NCBI GenBank assembly: GCA_025201845.1
Contig: MU604062.1
Location: 1-40,363, forward strand
DNA from: Martensiomyces pterosporus
Lineage: Eukaryota; Kickxellomycota; Kickxellomycetes; Kickxellales; Kickxellaceae
Direction: 5' to 3'
Length of the DNA: 40,363 bases
Part shown: piece by piece, positions 17,353-26,593 of the stretch
Position numbering within the stretch: position 1 is the first letter of the stretch
How the letters are laid out: every line of letters starts with the position of its first letter
Notes under the pieces: generated by a model
Databases searched by the model: none
Told to the model about the DNA's origin: nothing
What the model saw: only the letters and a program-made list of their open reading frames with translations
Program-made: the position numbers and the translations under genes

Positions 17353-19146
17353 TTACTCGGTGATGCTGGTTGATCCGTAGGCAGCACCAGAGTTCCACTG
17401 GAGCTTGCCGGCTGCCTTCTTACACATGCGGTGGAAGTGGTAGCGGTACCCGATGGTAGAAATAGCGCCCCACAGAATAAACCCCCCGACAATGTAGTAG
17501 AAGTGGTATGGATCGCCAGGGAAGTAAAGCCTGTCGGGAGTGGTGATGGTGTTCATCGCCTCGAAATGGCGCCAGATCTCAATAGGCATGGCAATGACCT
17601 CAACTGCCATGGCCCATGTCATCAGGCGCAGGATCTCCTTCTCGGCAAACAGCAGCCTCTGGCGCTGGCGAGCGACAATCGAGGCATCAAGAATCGAGAA
17701 CCGGCGCTCGATGACCCTGTAAGCATCAGCAAACCCGCCCTGCTGAGTCCTCTGCAGCTCGTACACGCCCTGGCGGTGCAGATTGTACTGTCTGATGACG
17801 TCGGCCATGGAGAAGCCCTTGGTCCTCGACTGCGTTTTCCAGTGCTTCTGGCTCTTGCCAGCATACCTGGTGCCGCCAGTCCTGGTGGTGGTCCGGTACA
17901 GCTGCGAGAGGACCACCTCGTTCACTTGGCACCGGCGCAGGAGCGCCAGCGCAACCTTGCGGCAGCGAGCGATGACGGGCACCCACTGAGGCGCTTCGAC
18001 TGAGTTCTGGATGACGGGCAGGGTGATCTCGTGCGCAACCTCGTTGGCGTATCTTCTGAGCATGCCCAGGCAGCTCTGCGTCGCCAGAACCCAGTACCCA
18101 ATAAGTCCCTGAAGAACAGCCTCGCCATCCTCAACCAGCACTGGGTCCTTGAGCACCACGACCTTGCTCATGACCTGGCTGACTGCCTCGGAGCGCTTCT
18201 CATGCCAAGTGAGCACGATAGGGCCGCGTACCCAGACATGGACAACCCTGTGTGTGATTGGCTTCTTTGTGGCTTCCTCAAAACTGGCCTCGTCGAACGA
18301 CGCAGGCATGCTCGGAGCAGGCAGAAGCTGCTGCTTCTTGCTTTGAGCCTTGCTCAAGATACCCTCCCATGGCTCGTACCCCTCGCCTTTCCCATGCCTC
18401 AGGGCCGCCTCGAGCGTCGCAATCCCCCTTAGCTCGGGCTTTGGCCTGTTGAGCATGCTAAGCAGGTACTCGGCGCGCTGTTGGGTTGCCTCCTCCAGCG
18501 GCTCCTGCCATTTCTCCAAGATATGGAGCGGCTGGCCCTTGTTCTCGGCCATCCGCATCACGCTGTACCTGTGGATGGCCTGGTTGGCATTGGGCTGGTA
18601 CCAAGGTGGGACTGGCACATAGCCGTCGGCTGAAACCAGGGTGCTGTCATCGGATTCCTGCTGCTGCTGTCCCTCAGTGTGGACAGACGGTGCGGCAGTG
18701 GCAGCCCTGCCCTTGGCACAGTACTGGTTGATGCTATCCTTGTCCACATCCGCTTCCTCCCAGCACAGGTAGAGCCCCTGGTTGGGAGTGCTACGCACGG
18801 TTGGGCCGTACAGCTTCGCGGTAGGACATCCCGGGTCGCCGTAACCGGAACCGGAGATGGATCTCAGCAGCTCGTAGGAGGTGAACTTGTCCAGCTTGAG
18901 GATGCGAGCCATGGCGGAGATGTCGCTTGCGGACGGGGCCTGGATATCCACCCAAACGACACATGGAGCGCTGCTGGCTCTTCCGACGGAACTCGGATAT
19001 TCAGAGCGCACCAGGGCGTCGTTGACCAGGATGTCCAGGGGTTTGTCGCCTACCTGGAGGCCAGAGATGTCATCTCCGGAGCACTTGCCAAGGCCAGGCA
19101 CACACACGGTGTACCTGCAGGTTTCAGTCTGAGGCAGCAGCATCAT
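17353..19146 (-). CDS. Divergent CorA-like protein with AMN in place of GMN (CorA-like 3)
   Basis: 597 residues, starting at the first of two adjacent ATGs (19144-19146), intronless. It is colinear with CorA 1 and 2 over the whole core. RYTVCVPGLGK corresponds to the FTFYSPTTG block; VVWVDIQAPSASDISAMARI (64-83) to FWLDIMDPTDSEIMALSRI; GPIVLTWHEKR to CILTFHRAR; IARCRKVALALLRR to IGTVRRKILAIWRL. A long helix then leads into two C-terminal hydrophobic segments. TM1 ends in FEAMNTITTPDR, so residues 530-532 (17551-17559) read AMN where the transporters have GMN. The long disordered N-terminus of the transporters is missing. Loss of the invariant Gly makes normal Mg2+ conduction doubtful. A regulatory partner subunit or a changed substrate are both possible. 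Its AATAAA overlaps the stop codon. The closest relative is the gene at 20299. Confidence 0.85.
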   Translation of the reverse strand: MMLLPQTETCRYTVCVPGLGKCSGDDISGLQVGDKPLDILVNDALVRSEYPSSVGRASSAPCVVWVDIQAPSASDISAMARILKLDKFTSYELLRSISGSGYGDPGCPTAKLYGPTVRSTPNQGLYLCWEEADVDKDSINQYCAKGRAATAAPSVHTEGQQQQESDDSTLVSADGYVPVPPWYQPNANQAIHRYSVMRMAENKGQPLHILEKWQEPLEEATQQRAEYLLSMLNRPKPELRGIATLEAALRHGKGEGYEPWEGILSKAQSKKQQLLPAPSMPASFDEASFEEATKKPITHRVVHVWVRGPIVLTWHEKRSEAVSQVMSKVVVLKDPVLVEDGEAVLQGLIGYWVLATQSCLGMLRRYANEVAHEITLPVIQNSVEAPQWVPVIARCRKVALALLRRCQVNEVVLSQLYRTTTRTGGTRYAGKSQKHWKTQSRTKGFSMADVIRQYNLHRQGVYELQRTQQGGFADAYRVIERRFSILDASIVARQRQRLLFAEKEILRLMTWAMAVEVIAMPIEIWRHFEAMNTITTPDRLYFPGDPYHFYYIVGGFILWGAISTIGYRYHFHRMCKKAAGKLQWNSGAAYGSTSITE

Positions 19147-19865
19147 TTACTACTGCTACTGCGGGTGTCAGGGATGGGGAGGGCAGATCTCAGTGAAGTC
19201 TTGCAGTATGTTTAGGTGCGAGTTGACTAACGGCGCAATAGGTGGGGGCGAACGGGATCAAGCAAGCAGCTCGGTTTTTTCATCAGTGTAACGTCAGTAA
19301 AGGTGGGGTGGTGCTGGCTGGGAGTTAAAACCAAGTGTAGATTTCGATGTAGCCTAACAGAAAGCACAAGATGTGGGAGTAACGCGAGTGGAGCAGCAAG
19401 GAGGACGGGATGTAGAAGACCAGCAAAAGCTATTGTCACAGGGGGGACATTGCGAGGAATGAAGCCAGCGATGGCTTTAAGTACCATGATAAAACATGGC
19501 TGCTGAGGACTTTGAGGCCGTCAACAGAGGGGGCAGGGAGGGAGTGGGAGTCCTGGAGGGAGTCCTGGAGGGAGCTGGTGGCAGGGACGTGGCGGCGATG
19601 GCTGCCTTTCTGGAGGGAGGGGGAGAAAACCTGGCGAGGGCCAGGCTGGCAGCTCTGGCATTTTCCAAGCAATAGTCAAAGGCCCATTGGCGCTGTGGCC
19701 AGCACTCCTATTTTTTCCCTTCTTTTTGGCCTACCGCAGCTGCAAAGGGCGGTAATGAACCCAGCGTCGAAGTGACGGAGCTCCCTGCCCGTTCATTCGA
19801 CAGCGAAGCATGCAGCTGCCCGGCTGCAGATCCACATGCAGCCTTATCTCAGAAATCAATACAGG
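19147..19865. other. Upstream region of CorA-like 3, unique part
   Basis: No gene. It contains a perfect two-copy 12-bp tandem repeat at 19546-19569 in a purine-rich tract. Compared with the region before CorA-like 4 it carries roughly 400 extra bases between the ATG and the duplicated block that starts near 19866. Confidence 0.5.
19546..19569 (+). repeat. 12-bp tandem repeat, two copies
   Basis: The unit GGGAGTCCTGGA occurs twice head to tail, followed by a partial third copy GGGAG. It lies in a G-rich region with no evident function. Confidence 0.8.
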
Positions 19866-20197
19866 TGAACATTCCATTTAGAACGCAGCCCCAACCAGCC
19901 AAGGCTGGCTGAAGATTCCATCCGCTTTGGCACAAGTCAGCGCGCTGGCGGCAGGTTGCTGGCAAGAACCGTGCCCAAATCGGCGCGCTCACAAGCTGTG
20001 TAGTAACAAGGAGAAGAGACTAATATGAAAGGCTTTGTCTGTATGGGAGGAAAAAAACAAGTTGGAGACAGGAAAAGGGGATGCGCGTGTATGTAAACGC
20101 AGGTGTGAGAGTGGGGGTGAAGAGGGAGCTCGCGCGTACAGATTGCTCTTGACACTGCTCGTCCTCAGCGACACTGACCCAGGGAGACACGAACGAG
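19866..20197 (-). repeat. Decayed copy of the CorA-like 4 upstream region (tandem segmental duplication)
   Basis: Four blocks match 22361-22697 in the same order and with similar spacing. TTCCATTTAGAA at 19872-19883 matches 22367-22378. GCAGGTTGCTGGCAAGAACC at 19951 matches GCAGTTTGTTGGCAAGGGCC at 22443. AACAAGTTGGAGACA near 20057-20070 matches AACAGGTTGGAGACA near 22537-22550. The kinase-tail segment 20140-20197 matches 22640-22697. Between blocks the similarity is weak, so the duplication is old. It places CorA-like 3 and 4 as tandem duplicates. Confidence 0.75.
20140..20197 (-). pseudogene. Relic of the 3' end of the PX-AGC kinase gene
   Basis: 58 bp aligned without gaps to the last codons and 3' flank of kinase A (22640-22697), with 42 matches counted by hand (~72%). 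Read on the minus strand in the kinase frame it gives SFVSPWVSVAEDE against [13 protein letters not shown] in kinase A. The stop codon is replaced by CAG, and two extra bases just upstream shift the frame inside the hydrophobic motif. It lies 100 bp after the CorA-like 4 stop, just as the intact kinase end lies upstream of CorA-like 4. I read it as the trailing edge of the duplicated unit. Confidence 0.65.
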
Positions 20198-20298
20198 GGA
20201 ACTGCTGGCTGGAGTGCACGGCTTTGCAGTCAGTAGACACCAAGGCGCTGCTCGGTGCGTTCCACCGAGAGTGCTGCACAAGCCCTGCCTCAGACCCC

Positions 20299-22050
20299 TC
20301 ACTTGGCAACATTTATCGCCTGAGAGTTCCACTGGACTTTCCTAGTGGCGCGCTTGCTTATGTGATGGAAGTAGACGCGGTATCCTATGGTGGCCACAAC
20401 CGCCCACAGCGAAAATACCAAGAGGGACCAGTAGAAGCGCGCTGGATCTTCCTTGTAGAGCCTGCCAGGCGTGGTGATTCCGTTCATGTTGTCGGCATGG
20501 TGCCAAAACTCAATAGGCGTCACAATCAGCTCGACAGCCATGCCCCAGGTCATCAGGCGCAGAATCGCCTTTTCAGCAAACAGCAATCTCTGCCTCTGTC
20601 TTGCAAGGAGCGACGCATCGAGAATCGAAAGCCGTCGCTCAATGAGTCTGTACGAGCTGGCAAATCCTGCCTGCTGTGTCTTTTGAAGTTCATACACACC
20701 CTGGCGATGCAGCTTGTACTGCCCAATGACATCAGCCATGGAAAATCCCCTCGTTCTTGACAGTGTCCGCCACTGCTTCTGGCGCTTGCTGCTATGCTCG
20801 GTGCCCTCGGTCCTTGTGGCTGTTTGACACAGCTGGGAAAGGACTGTCTCGTTCACCCGGCAGCGACGCAGAAGCGCTAGCGCCACTTTGCGGCAGCGAG
20901 CAATGATTGGCACCCACTGCTGCGCCTCGGTGGAGTACTGCATGGTAGGCTCGGAGAGATCAAGCGCAAGCCTGTCGGCATACCTCCTCAGAATGCCCAG
21001 GCAGCTCTGTGTGGCAAGAGTCCAGTATGAAACAAGTCCCTGAACGATGGCCTCTGCACCCACATCCAGCACAGGATTGCTGAGCGCCATAACTTCGTCC
21101 ATTACATGCTCAATTGCCTCGGAGTGCTGCTGGTGGAACGTAAGCACAATGGGACCGCACGCCCACACCTGGACGATGCTGTGGCCAATTGGTCCCTTCA
21201 CTGCTTCTGCGTGCCACGTTTCATCCAGTATCGGTGGTATGTCTGGCGCAGGCTTTGGCGGCGACCGCGGTTCCTTTTTCGCCAGTGCTTTGGCCAAAAT
21301 ACCCTGCCAGGGCTCATGCCCTTTGCCTTTTTTGCGTTTGAGAGCGGCACGAAGAGCCGCTATCCCTCTTAGCTCCGGCCTTGGCCGGTTGAGGATCTGG
21401 AGCAAGTACTGGGCGCGCTGCTGGGTCGCGTGTTCCAGCGGCACTTCGCGCATGTCAAAGTCCAGTAGCGGCTCTCCCTTGTTCGATGCCATCTTCAATA
21501 GGCTGTAGCGGTTAATGGCCTGGCTGGCATTTGGCTTGAACCATGGCGGGACTGGCACATACCCTTCTACCGAAGACAGGCTGTCAGACCCCGGGGTTTT
21601 CTGTTGCTCGCTGCGCTCAGGTTGCTCAACAGCGGTCACAGCCTTGCCCTTGGCGCAGTACAGGTTTATGCTCTCCTTGTTGATGTCCGCCTCGGCCCAG
21701 GATAGGTAGAGCCCGTGGTTAGGGATATTGCGTCCAGCAGGAGAGGGCTGCTTACCTGGCGGCCGCATAGAGCCTTTGTGGCTGCTGTTGGCCGCCAGCT
21801 TCCACAGTTCGTGCGAGGTGGTCTTGTCGATTTTGAAGATGTGTGTCAAGGCAGAGATGTCGCTGATGGATGGGGCCTGGATGTCCAGCCAGACACACGA
21901 GTGGCCGTGGTTGCGGGCCAGGGCATCGGCTACAAGGAGATTCAGGTCCTTGTTGTTGATTAGAAGCCCTGTAATGGCATCGCTGGAGCACTTGCCAACG
22001 CCAGGCACACATAATGTGTATCTGCGGTTTCCAGCCTGAGGTGGCAGCAT
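20299..22050 (-). CDS. Divergent CorA-like protein with NMN in place of GMN (CorA-like 4)
   Basis: 583 residues from ATG at 22048-22050. The frame is open to 22143, but that begins with TTG, and the extra residues would mimic a signal peptide that the paralogue lacks. It is the tandem duplicate of CorA-like 3, with the same blocks in order: RYTLCVPGVGKCSSD, CVWLDIQAPSISDISALTHI, GPIVLTFHQQHSEA, IARCRKVALALLRRCRVNE, GFSMADVIGQYKLHRQGVYE and RQRQRLLFAEKAILRLMTWG. TM1 ends in HADNMNGITTPGR, so residues 521-523 (20482-20490) read NMN. The post-TM1 loop is LYKEDPARF, with less acid than the transporters' loop. Both paralogues keep Met-Asn but have changed the Gly independently. Membrane topology should be CorA-like, with both termini inside. 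Function is unknown. Confidence 0.85.
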   Translation of the reverse strand: MLPPQAGNRRYTLCVPGVGKCSSDAITGLLINNKDLNLLVADALARNHGHSCVWLDIQAPSISDISALTHIFKIDKTTSHELWKLAANSSHKGSMRPPGKQPSPAGRNIPNHGLYLSWAEADINKESINLYCAKGKAVTAVEQPERSEQQKTPGSDSLSSVEGYVPVPPWFKPNASQAINRYSLLKMASNKGEPLLDFDMREVPLEHATQQRAQYLLQILNRPRPELRGIAALRAALKRKKGKGHEPWQGILAKALAKKEPRSPPKPAPDIPPILDETWHAEAVKGPIGHSIVQVWACGPIVLTFHQQHSEAIEHVMDEVMALSNPVLDVGAEAIVQGLVSYWTLATQSCLGILRRYADRLALDLSEPTMQYSTEAQQWVPIIARCRKVALALLRRCRVNETVLSQLCQTATRTEGTEHSSKRQKQWRTLSRTRGFSMADVIGQYKLHRQGVYELQKTQQAGFASSYRLIERRLSILDASLLARQRQRLLFAEKAILRLMTWGMAVELIVTPIEFWHHADNMNGITTPGRLYKEDPARFYWSLLVFSLWAVVATIGYRVYFHHISKRATRKVQWNSQAINVAK

Positions 22051-22654
22051 GGTGTTACTAAGTTGGGTGTCTTGTGCTGCTGCTAAGGTAGAGGCGGAAA
22101 TGAAAGATAGCAAATAAAACAGGAAATTGTTTTGAGAAAGCAAAGAAAGGAGCGGCAGTCTGGCAGTGATGGAAAGCAGGCAGTAGACAGCCTGGACAAT
22201 GCATCATTAAGGTCATGCCTTGGGGTGTTTGCTTGGCAGACACAGCCATGGTATGTCAGGAGAACGCTGAATTTGCATTCCCTTGCGTTTTCTTGATGAT
22301 TTGCACGGGTTGGCCATTGCATGTCCTCTGCGTCCTTATCGCAGGAATCTATTTTTGTGCGGAACGTTCCATTTAGAAGCGCCCCTACCCCACAGAGCTG
22401 CCTAATGAATGGCGCTGTCACAGCAAAGCCCAGCCTGGTGCTGCAGTTTGTTGGCAAGGGCCGTGTCCGCTTTGTGTTTGTGTATTGAGCGACAACATGA
22501 AAAATACTATGAAAAACTTGATAATGAGGTTGAAAAACAGGTTGGAGACAAGAGGGGGTTGGGTGTGAAGAAAATAAAAGCACAGATGATAGGTGTGGCA
22601 AAAGGGCAGCGCGTTAAATAATGAGGACATGGCATGCGTAGATTCTTTATCGCT
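22051..22654. other. Intergenic between kinase A (3' end) and CorA-like 4 (5' end), source of the duplicated block
   Basis: It holds the CorA-like 4 promoter and the kinase A 3' end. The conserved strings at 22367-22378, 22443-22462 and 22533-22550 recur before CorA-like 3, so they may be retained regulatory sequence. No gene is supported. Confidence 0.55.
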
Positions 22655-25600
22655 TTACTCGTCATCAGCAACATCAACCCAGGGAGACGTGAACGAGAAC
22701 CCTTGGAACGCGGCGTCGTTCGATGCTGGATCAGAGGGGCCGCTAGCAGCTGCATTGGCGTCTGCGTAGGACGCCTGGTCGCCGCCAGCACCTGCTCGTG
22801 TCGCTCTGCTGTCAGCAAACATCGAGTTTGCTGTGGGTGCATTGCCCGGCGACGGGAACGCCATCAGCTGGGCGTGCTGTGCAAGCTCGGCTTTCCGCTC
22901 AGCCTCAGCCGCCTCTGCCAAGATGTCGACCTGTCCCTCAGCAAGAATCGACTCCGGAATAGGCTCGTTGCGGAACTCGGGGTCAATGTTGCTCAGGTCA
23001 AAAATCGAGCTGACCTTCGGGATAAATGGCGGTGCGTACTCCTGCCGGTATATTTTGCCCCAGTCGATGCCATAGAAGAATGGATGGCGCTTGACATTCT
23101 CAGTGCCAAACACTCCGTGGCCTAGCCTCCTGTTGGGATCGCGCTCCATCATCTTAAAGATGAAGTCTTGCGCCAAGCGGCCAATTGAGCTGCTAGGTAT
23201 GTTGTTGCTGCCCGGATACATCGTGCCATTGGCGCTAGCCACTGGCGGGAGGGATGACGGGAAGCGCAGGGGCTCTTGGAGAATACGCCGATACATGACG
23301 TTGTTGTCCTGGTCGTAGAATGGGGGCAGTCCCGTCAGCATCTCGTAGAGAACAGCACCGAGGCAGTACCAGTCCACCTCCTTGCCGTAGCTCTGCCGCA
23401 GAAGCACCTCTGGCGCAAGGTACTCGGGCGTGCCGCAGAAAGTCGCAGTCTTGCCGCTCCCCTCAACAGAGTACAGCGCTGACCCCTCCGTGCGCCAGAC
23501 AACAGGCCCAACCTCCTTTGCCAGCCCAAAGTCAACAATCCGCACATGCCCACGCGCATCCAGCAGGCAGTTCTCCGGCTTGAGGTCGCGGTACACAACA
23601 TCCATGCCATGGAGGTAGGCAAGCGCAGACGTGATTTCGGCTGCATAGAACCTGGCGCGGTTCTCTGCAAACCGCCGCTCCCTCTGCAGGTGGAAGAACA
23701 GCTCGCCGCCGTTGACGTAGTCCAGGCAGAAATACAGCTTCTCCTTTGTCTGGAACGCGCACTGCAGCCCAACAAGGAACGGGTGCTGCACCGTGCGCTC
23801 CAGCACGCGGCGCTCAGACATCACACGCCGGATCTCGTTTGGCCGCCCGCGCAGCTTGGACTTGGAGATGACCTTGATGGCCATCACCTTGCCCGTGTCC
23901 TTGTACCGCGNNNNNNNNNNNNNNNNNNNNNNNNNNNNNNNNNNNNNNNNNNNNNNNNNNNNNNNNNNNNNNNNNNNNNNNNNNNNNNNNNNNNNNNNNN
24001 NNNNNNNNNNNNNNNNNNNNNNNNNNNNNNNNNNNNNNNNNNNNNNNNNNNNNNNNNNNNNNNNNNNNNNNNNNNNNNNNNNNNNNNNNNNNNNNNNNNN
24101 NNNNNNNNNNNNNNNNNNNNNNNNNNNNNNNNNNNNNNNNNNNNNNNNNNNNNNNNNNNNNNNNNNNNNNNNNNNNNNNNNNNNNNNNNNNNNNNNNNNN
24201 NNNNNNNNNNNNNNNNNNNNNNNNNNNNNNNNNNNNNNNNNNNNNNNNNNNNNNNNNNNNTGGAGGTAGGCAAGCGCAGACGTGATTTCGGCTGCATAGA
24301 ACCTGGCGCGGTTCTCTGCAAACCGCCGCTCCCTCTGCAGGTGGAAGAACAGCTCGCCGCCGTTGACGTAGTCCAGGCAGAAATACAGCTTCTCCTTTGT
24401 CTGGAACGCGCACTGCAGCCCAACAAGGAACGGGTGCTGCACCGTGCGCTCCAGCACGCGGCGCTCAGACATCACACGCCGGATCTCGTTTGGCCGCCCG
24501 CGCAGCTTGGACTTGGAGATGACCTTGATGGCCATCACCTTGCCCGTGTCCTTGTACCGCGTCAGCATCACCTTGCCGTAGCTGCCCTTACCAATCACGC
24601 TGAGCAGGTGGAAGTCGTCCAGCCCGATCTTCTTCCTTGGTGCAGTGACCAAGTAGCGGTCGCAAGCCTGCTGTCCGTCAGCCGGACTTGCTTCTGCGGC
24701 AATGGTGCCCATCAGCGTGTTGGTCGTGTCGGTCATCATGGCGCCCGACAGCCGGCGCTGCTGGCGCAGCTGCTCGCGCTCGCTGACCAGCGCAGCATCC
24801 TCCTCGGGCAAGTGCTTGGCCTTGGTGACTCCGCCCTTTGGGTTGGCGCGTGCTTGGATGAATGCCTGGGACACTGGCTGCTGGTCCATCAGATACTGCT
24901 GCTTGTGGCCCATCAGCTTGGCTGTGACGTCAGACAGGATTTTATCGTGTGGTGGCGATGCAGCCTCCATATCCACATCGCTGTTATCGTACTCCTCGGC
25001 AGTGTCGCTGTGGTCGGCCCATGTCATCGTGTTGACCATCGTCTGGGCCTGGAACCCAGCCAATGTCACGTCGCGCGAGCTCATCAGGGACATTTCGGCG
25101 GAGGGTGAAGGGATGGGTGCTGACCCGGACATCTGCTTGTCAGTGTCCTGCGTCTGCGTCTGCGCGTCGTCGAGGTACTGGAGGTTCCTGCGCAGTCCGT
25201 ATTTCTTGCGAACGGTGAAGTGCGCGGCGTTTGGTCTCTTTTCGGCGCTCACATAGAGCAGCGGATCCGAGGCCTTGCGCAGAATCTGCGCCGCGTCTTC
25301 ATCGTCCAAAAGCGGCGTGAATGGCAACTTGGGGTTGCCGAGACCCAGGTTCGGGTATCCACCAGGCCTGGCAGGCAAAGCGGCAGCTGTGGTCGGCTTG
25401 CGGGGCACAGATATCTGCGGTTCGTCGGCAGCCTGCGTTTCTGGCGAAGCACCCATCTGGTTTGCACCGCTCTGGTTGGCGTACATGTATCCGTCTTTGA
25501 GCATGGGCATGGACGACATACGCTCAAGCGAGTCGCGGCCCTTGCGCAGGCCGCCAAAGTTGTGCGCAGACCACTCTCCAGGGAGCGGCAGGCGGTGGCC

Positions 25601-26593
25601 CGCATGGTGCACATGCGGCCCATCCTCGGGGCTGGACATTTGCACCTCCTTATCATCGCCTTCTACTTGGTCGGGGGACAGCGTCATGCCCTCGATCGAG
25701 AAGCTTGTGTCGTGCAAGAAGCACTGCATCTCCTCGCAGGGGCACACGTCGGTGTCGTTGGTCACGGCACGGAGAAAGCCGTTGAGCTGCTCACGCCTCT
25801 GCATTGCCATCTCGGCAGACGAGGAGAGCGCAGGAAGCAGGCGCTTGCCAGGGAACAGCTCGCTCCAGTGGTGGGCCTTCTGTGGGAACCGGCGCTTGAG
25901 GGTCTGGTAGAGGTAGTCGAACTCGCTGTACCTGCGCATGACCCACCACTGGCCGTTGCGACCAGACACCAGAATGCGGTAGACCAGATGCTTCTTTCTG
26001 CCCATCCTCAGCCCACTGCTGGCAGCCGGCTGCTCGCGTGTCTCGGCGCCAGTAATGTATGCGGCAAAGGCGGGGCCGCCGCCTTGAGCGCTGGCAGAAA
26101 GCGTGCTGCTGTCGCTGGCATACAGCGCGCGGGTGTCTTCGAGCGACGGGCGGAGCGAGGGCTCGGCAGGAGTGCTGCTTAGTGCATTGGCCACGGATGC
26201 CGCGGTGGCCGTGCTTGTGGTGGAGTTGACAGATGTGCGACCATTATTATTGCCGCTGTTTCCTGGGCGCAGGTTGTATTTGGACAGCCAGGCACCAATA
26301 GCGTTGCTGCCTGAGCGCTGGCCATTGCTGCCTGCAACGGGCTGCTGCTGGTACTTTTCCACTGACGGGTGCACGCCCATGATGGCATCCGCGTTGTGGG
26401 CAACAAGAGTTTGGCCGAACGAGGGCTGCCGGTACTGAAGATCAGCCTGCATGGGAGCGATGGATTTTGATAGCACTATACCGTCGATCTGCGCTGCATG
26501 TTGCTTTGCCCCCTTTGTCAGGAGATGGCGTAGGGCCGTTGGGATGCCGCTGCCTCCTGCGGTGGCAGCAGCAGCTCCTCTGCTGGTGTCCAT
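22655..26593 (-). CDS. PX-domain AGC serine/threonine kinase, SGK3-like (kinase A), with assembly gap
   Basis: ATG at 26591-26593. As drawn the frame codes 1312 residues including the gap. I think the real protein is ~1095, because a 301-bp piece is present on both sides of the N run. Order: a disordered N-terminus with [11 protein letters not shown]; a PX domain at ~174-296 with the PI3P-type RRYSEF; a Ser-rich linker with [13 protein letters not shown] and RKASDP motifs; a kinase domain from ~F661 ([19 protein letters not shown]); then the AGC tail. In corrected numbering the DFG Asp is 804 and the T-loop Thr in [16 protein letters not shown] is 834. The tail has [13 protein letters not shown] and the hydrophobic motif FQGFSF (S1083). 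PX plus AGC kinase is the architecture of animal SGK3, which acts on endosomes downstream of PI3K and PDK1. Paralogue B is at 37908. Confidence 0.92.
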   Translation of the reverse strand: MDTSRGAAAATAGGSGIPTALRHLLTKGAKQHAAQIDGIVLSKSIAPMQADLQYRQPSFGQTLVAHNADAIMGVHPSVEKYQQQPVAGSNGQRSGSNAIGAWLSKYNLRPGNSGNNNGRTSVNSTTSTATAASVANALSSTPAEPSLRPSLEDTRALYASDSSTLSASAQGGGPAFAAYITGAETREQPAASSGLRMGRKKHLVYRILVSGRNGQWWVMRRYSEFDYLYQTLKRRFPQKAHHWSELFPGKRLLPALSSSAEMAMQRREQLNGFLRAVTNDTDVCPCEEMQCFLHDTSFSIEGMTLSPDQVEGDDKEVQMSSPEDGPHVHHAGHRLPLPGEWSAHNFGGLRKGRDSLERMSSMPMLKDGYMYANQSGANQMGASPETQAADEPQISVPRKPTTAAALPARPGGYPNLGLGNPKLPFTPLLDDEDAAQILRKASDPLLYVSAEKRPNAAHFTVRKKYGLRRNLQYLDDAQTQTQDTDKQMSGSAPIPSPSAEMSLMSSRDVTLAGFQAQTMVNTMTWADHSDTAEEYDNSDVDMEAASPPHDKILSDVTAKLMGHKQQYLMDQQPVSQAFIQARANPKGGVTKAKHLPEEDAALVSEREQLRQQRRLSGAMMTDTTNTLMGTIAAEASPADGQQACDRYLVTAPRKKIGLDDFHLLSVIGKGSYGKVMLTRYKDTGKVMAIKVISKSKLRGRPNEIRRVMSERRVLERTVQHPFLVGLQCAFQTKEKLYFCLDYVNGGELFFHLQRERRFAENRARFYAAEITSALAYLXXXXXXXXXXXXXXXXXXXXXXXXXXXXXXXXXXXXXXXXXXXXXXXXXXXXXXXXXXXXXXXXXXXXXXXXXXXXXXXXXXXXXXXXXXXXXXXXXXXXXXXXXXXXXXXXXXXXXXRYKDTGKVMAIKVISKSKLRGRPNEIRRVMSERRVLERTVQHPFLVGLQCAFQTKEKLYFCLDYVNGGELFFHLQRERRFAENRARFYAAEITSALAYLHGMDVVYRDLKPENCLLDARGHVRIVDFGLAKEVGPVVWRTEGSALYSVEGSGKTATFCGTPEYLAPEVLLRQSYGKEVDWYCLGAVLYEMLTGLPPFYDQDNNVMYRRILQEPLRFPSSLPPVASANGTMYPGSNNIPSSSIGRLAQDFIFKMMERDPNRRLGHGVFGTENVKRHPFFYGIDWGKIYRQEYAPPFIPKVSSIFDLSNIDPEFRNEPIPESILAEGQVDILAEAAEAERKAELAQHAQLMAFPSPGNAPTANSMFADSRATRAGAGGDQASYADANAAASGPSDPASNDAAFQGFSFTSPWVDVADDE
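23610..23910 (-). repeat. 301-bp kinase-domain block, left side of gap
   Basis: Identical base for base to 24261-24561, and to 40030-40330 on the other strand. It ends exactly at the N run. Confidence 0.95.
23911..24260. other. Assembly gap, 350 N
   Basis: A run of 350 unknown bases flanked on both sides by the same 301-bp sequence. Frames that appear to run across it are artefacts. Confidence 0.99.
24261..24561 (-). repeat. 301-bp kinase-domain block, right side of gap
   Basis: Begins immediately after the N run and repeats 23610-23910 without a mismatch. The most economical reading is that two contig ends overlap here and were not merged. Confidence 0.95.

Noticed and set aside
20299..22143. 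Signal-peptide start for CorA-like 4 from the upstream open frame
   Set aside because: The frame begins with TTG, not ATG. The ATG at 22050 aligns with the start of CorA-like 3.
23546..25108. Long + strand open frame across the gap (about 520 codons)
   Set aside because: Antisense shadow of kinase A kept open by GC-rich codon use and by the N run.
22655..26593. A kinase with two tandem half kinase domains
   Set aside because: The repeated segment is an exact copy bounded by the N run and by A/B differences, so it is an assembly duplication.
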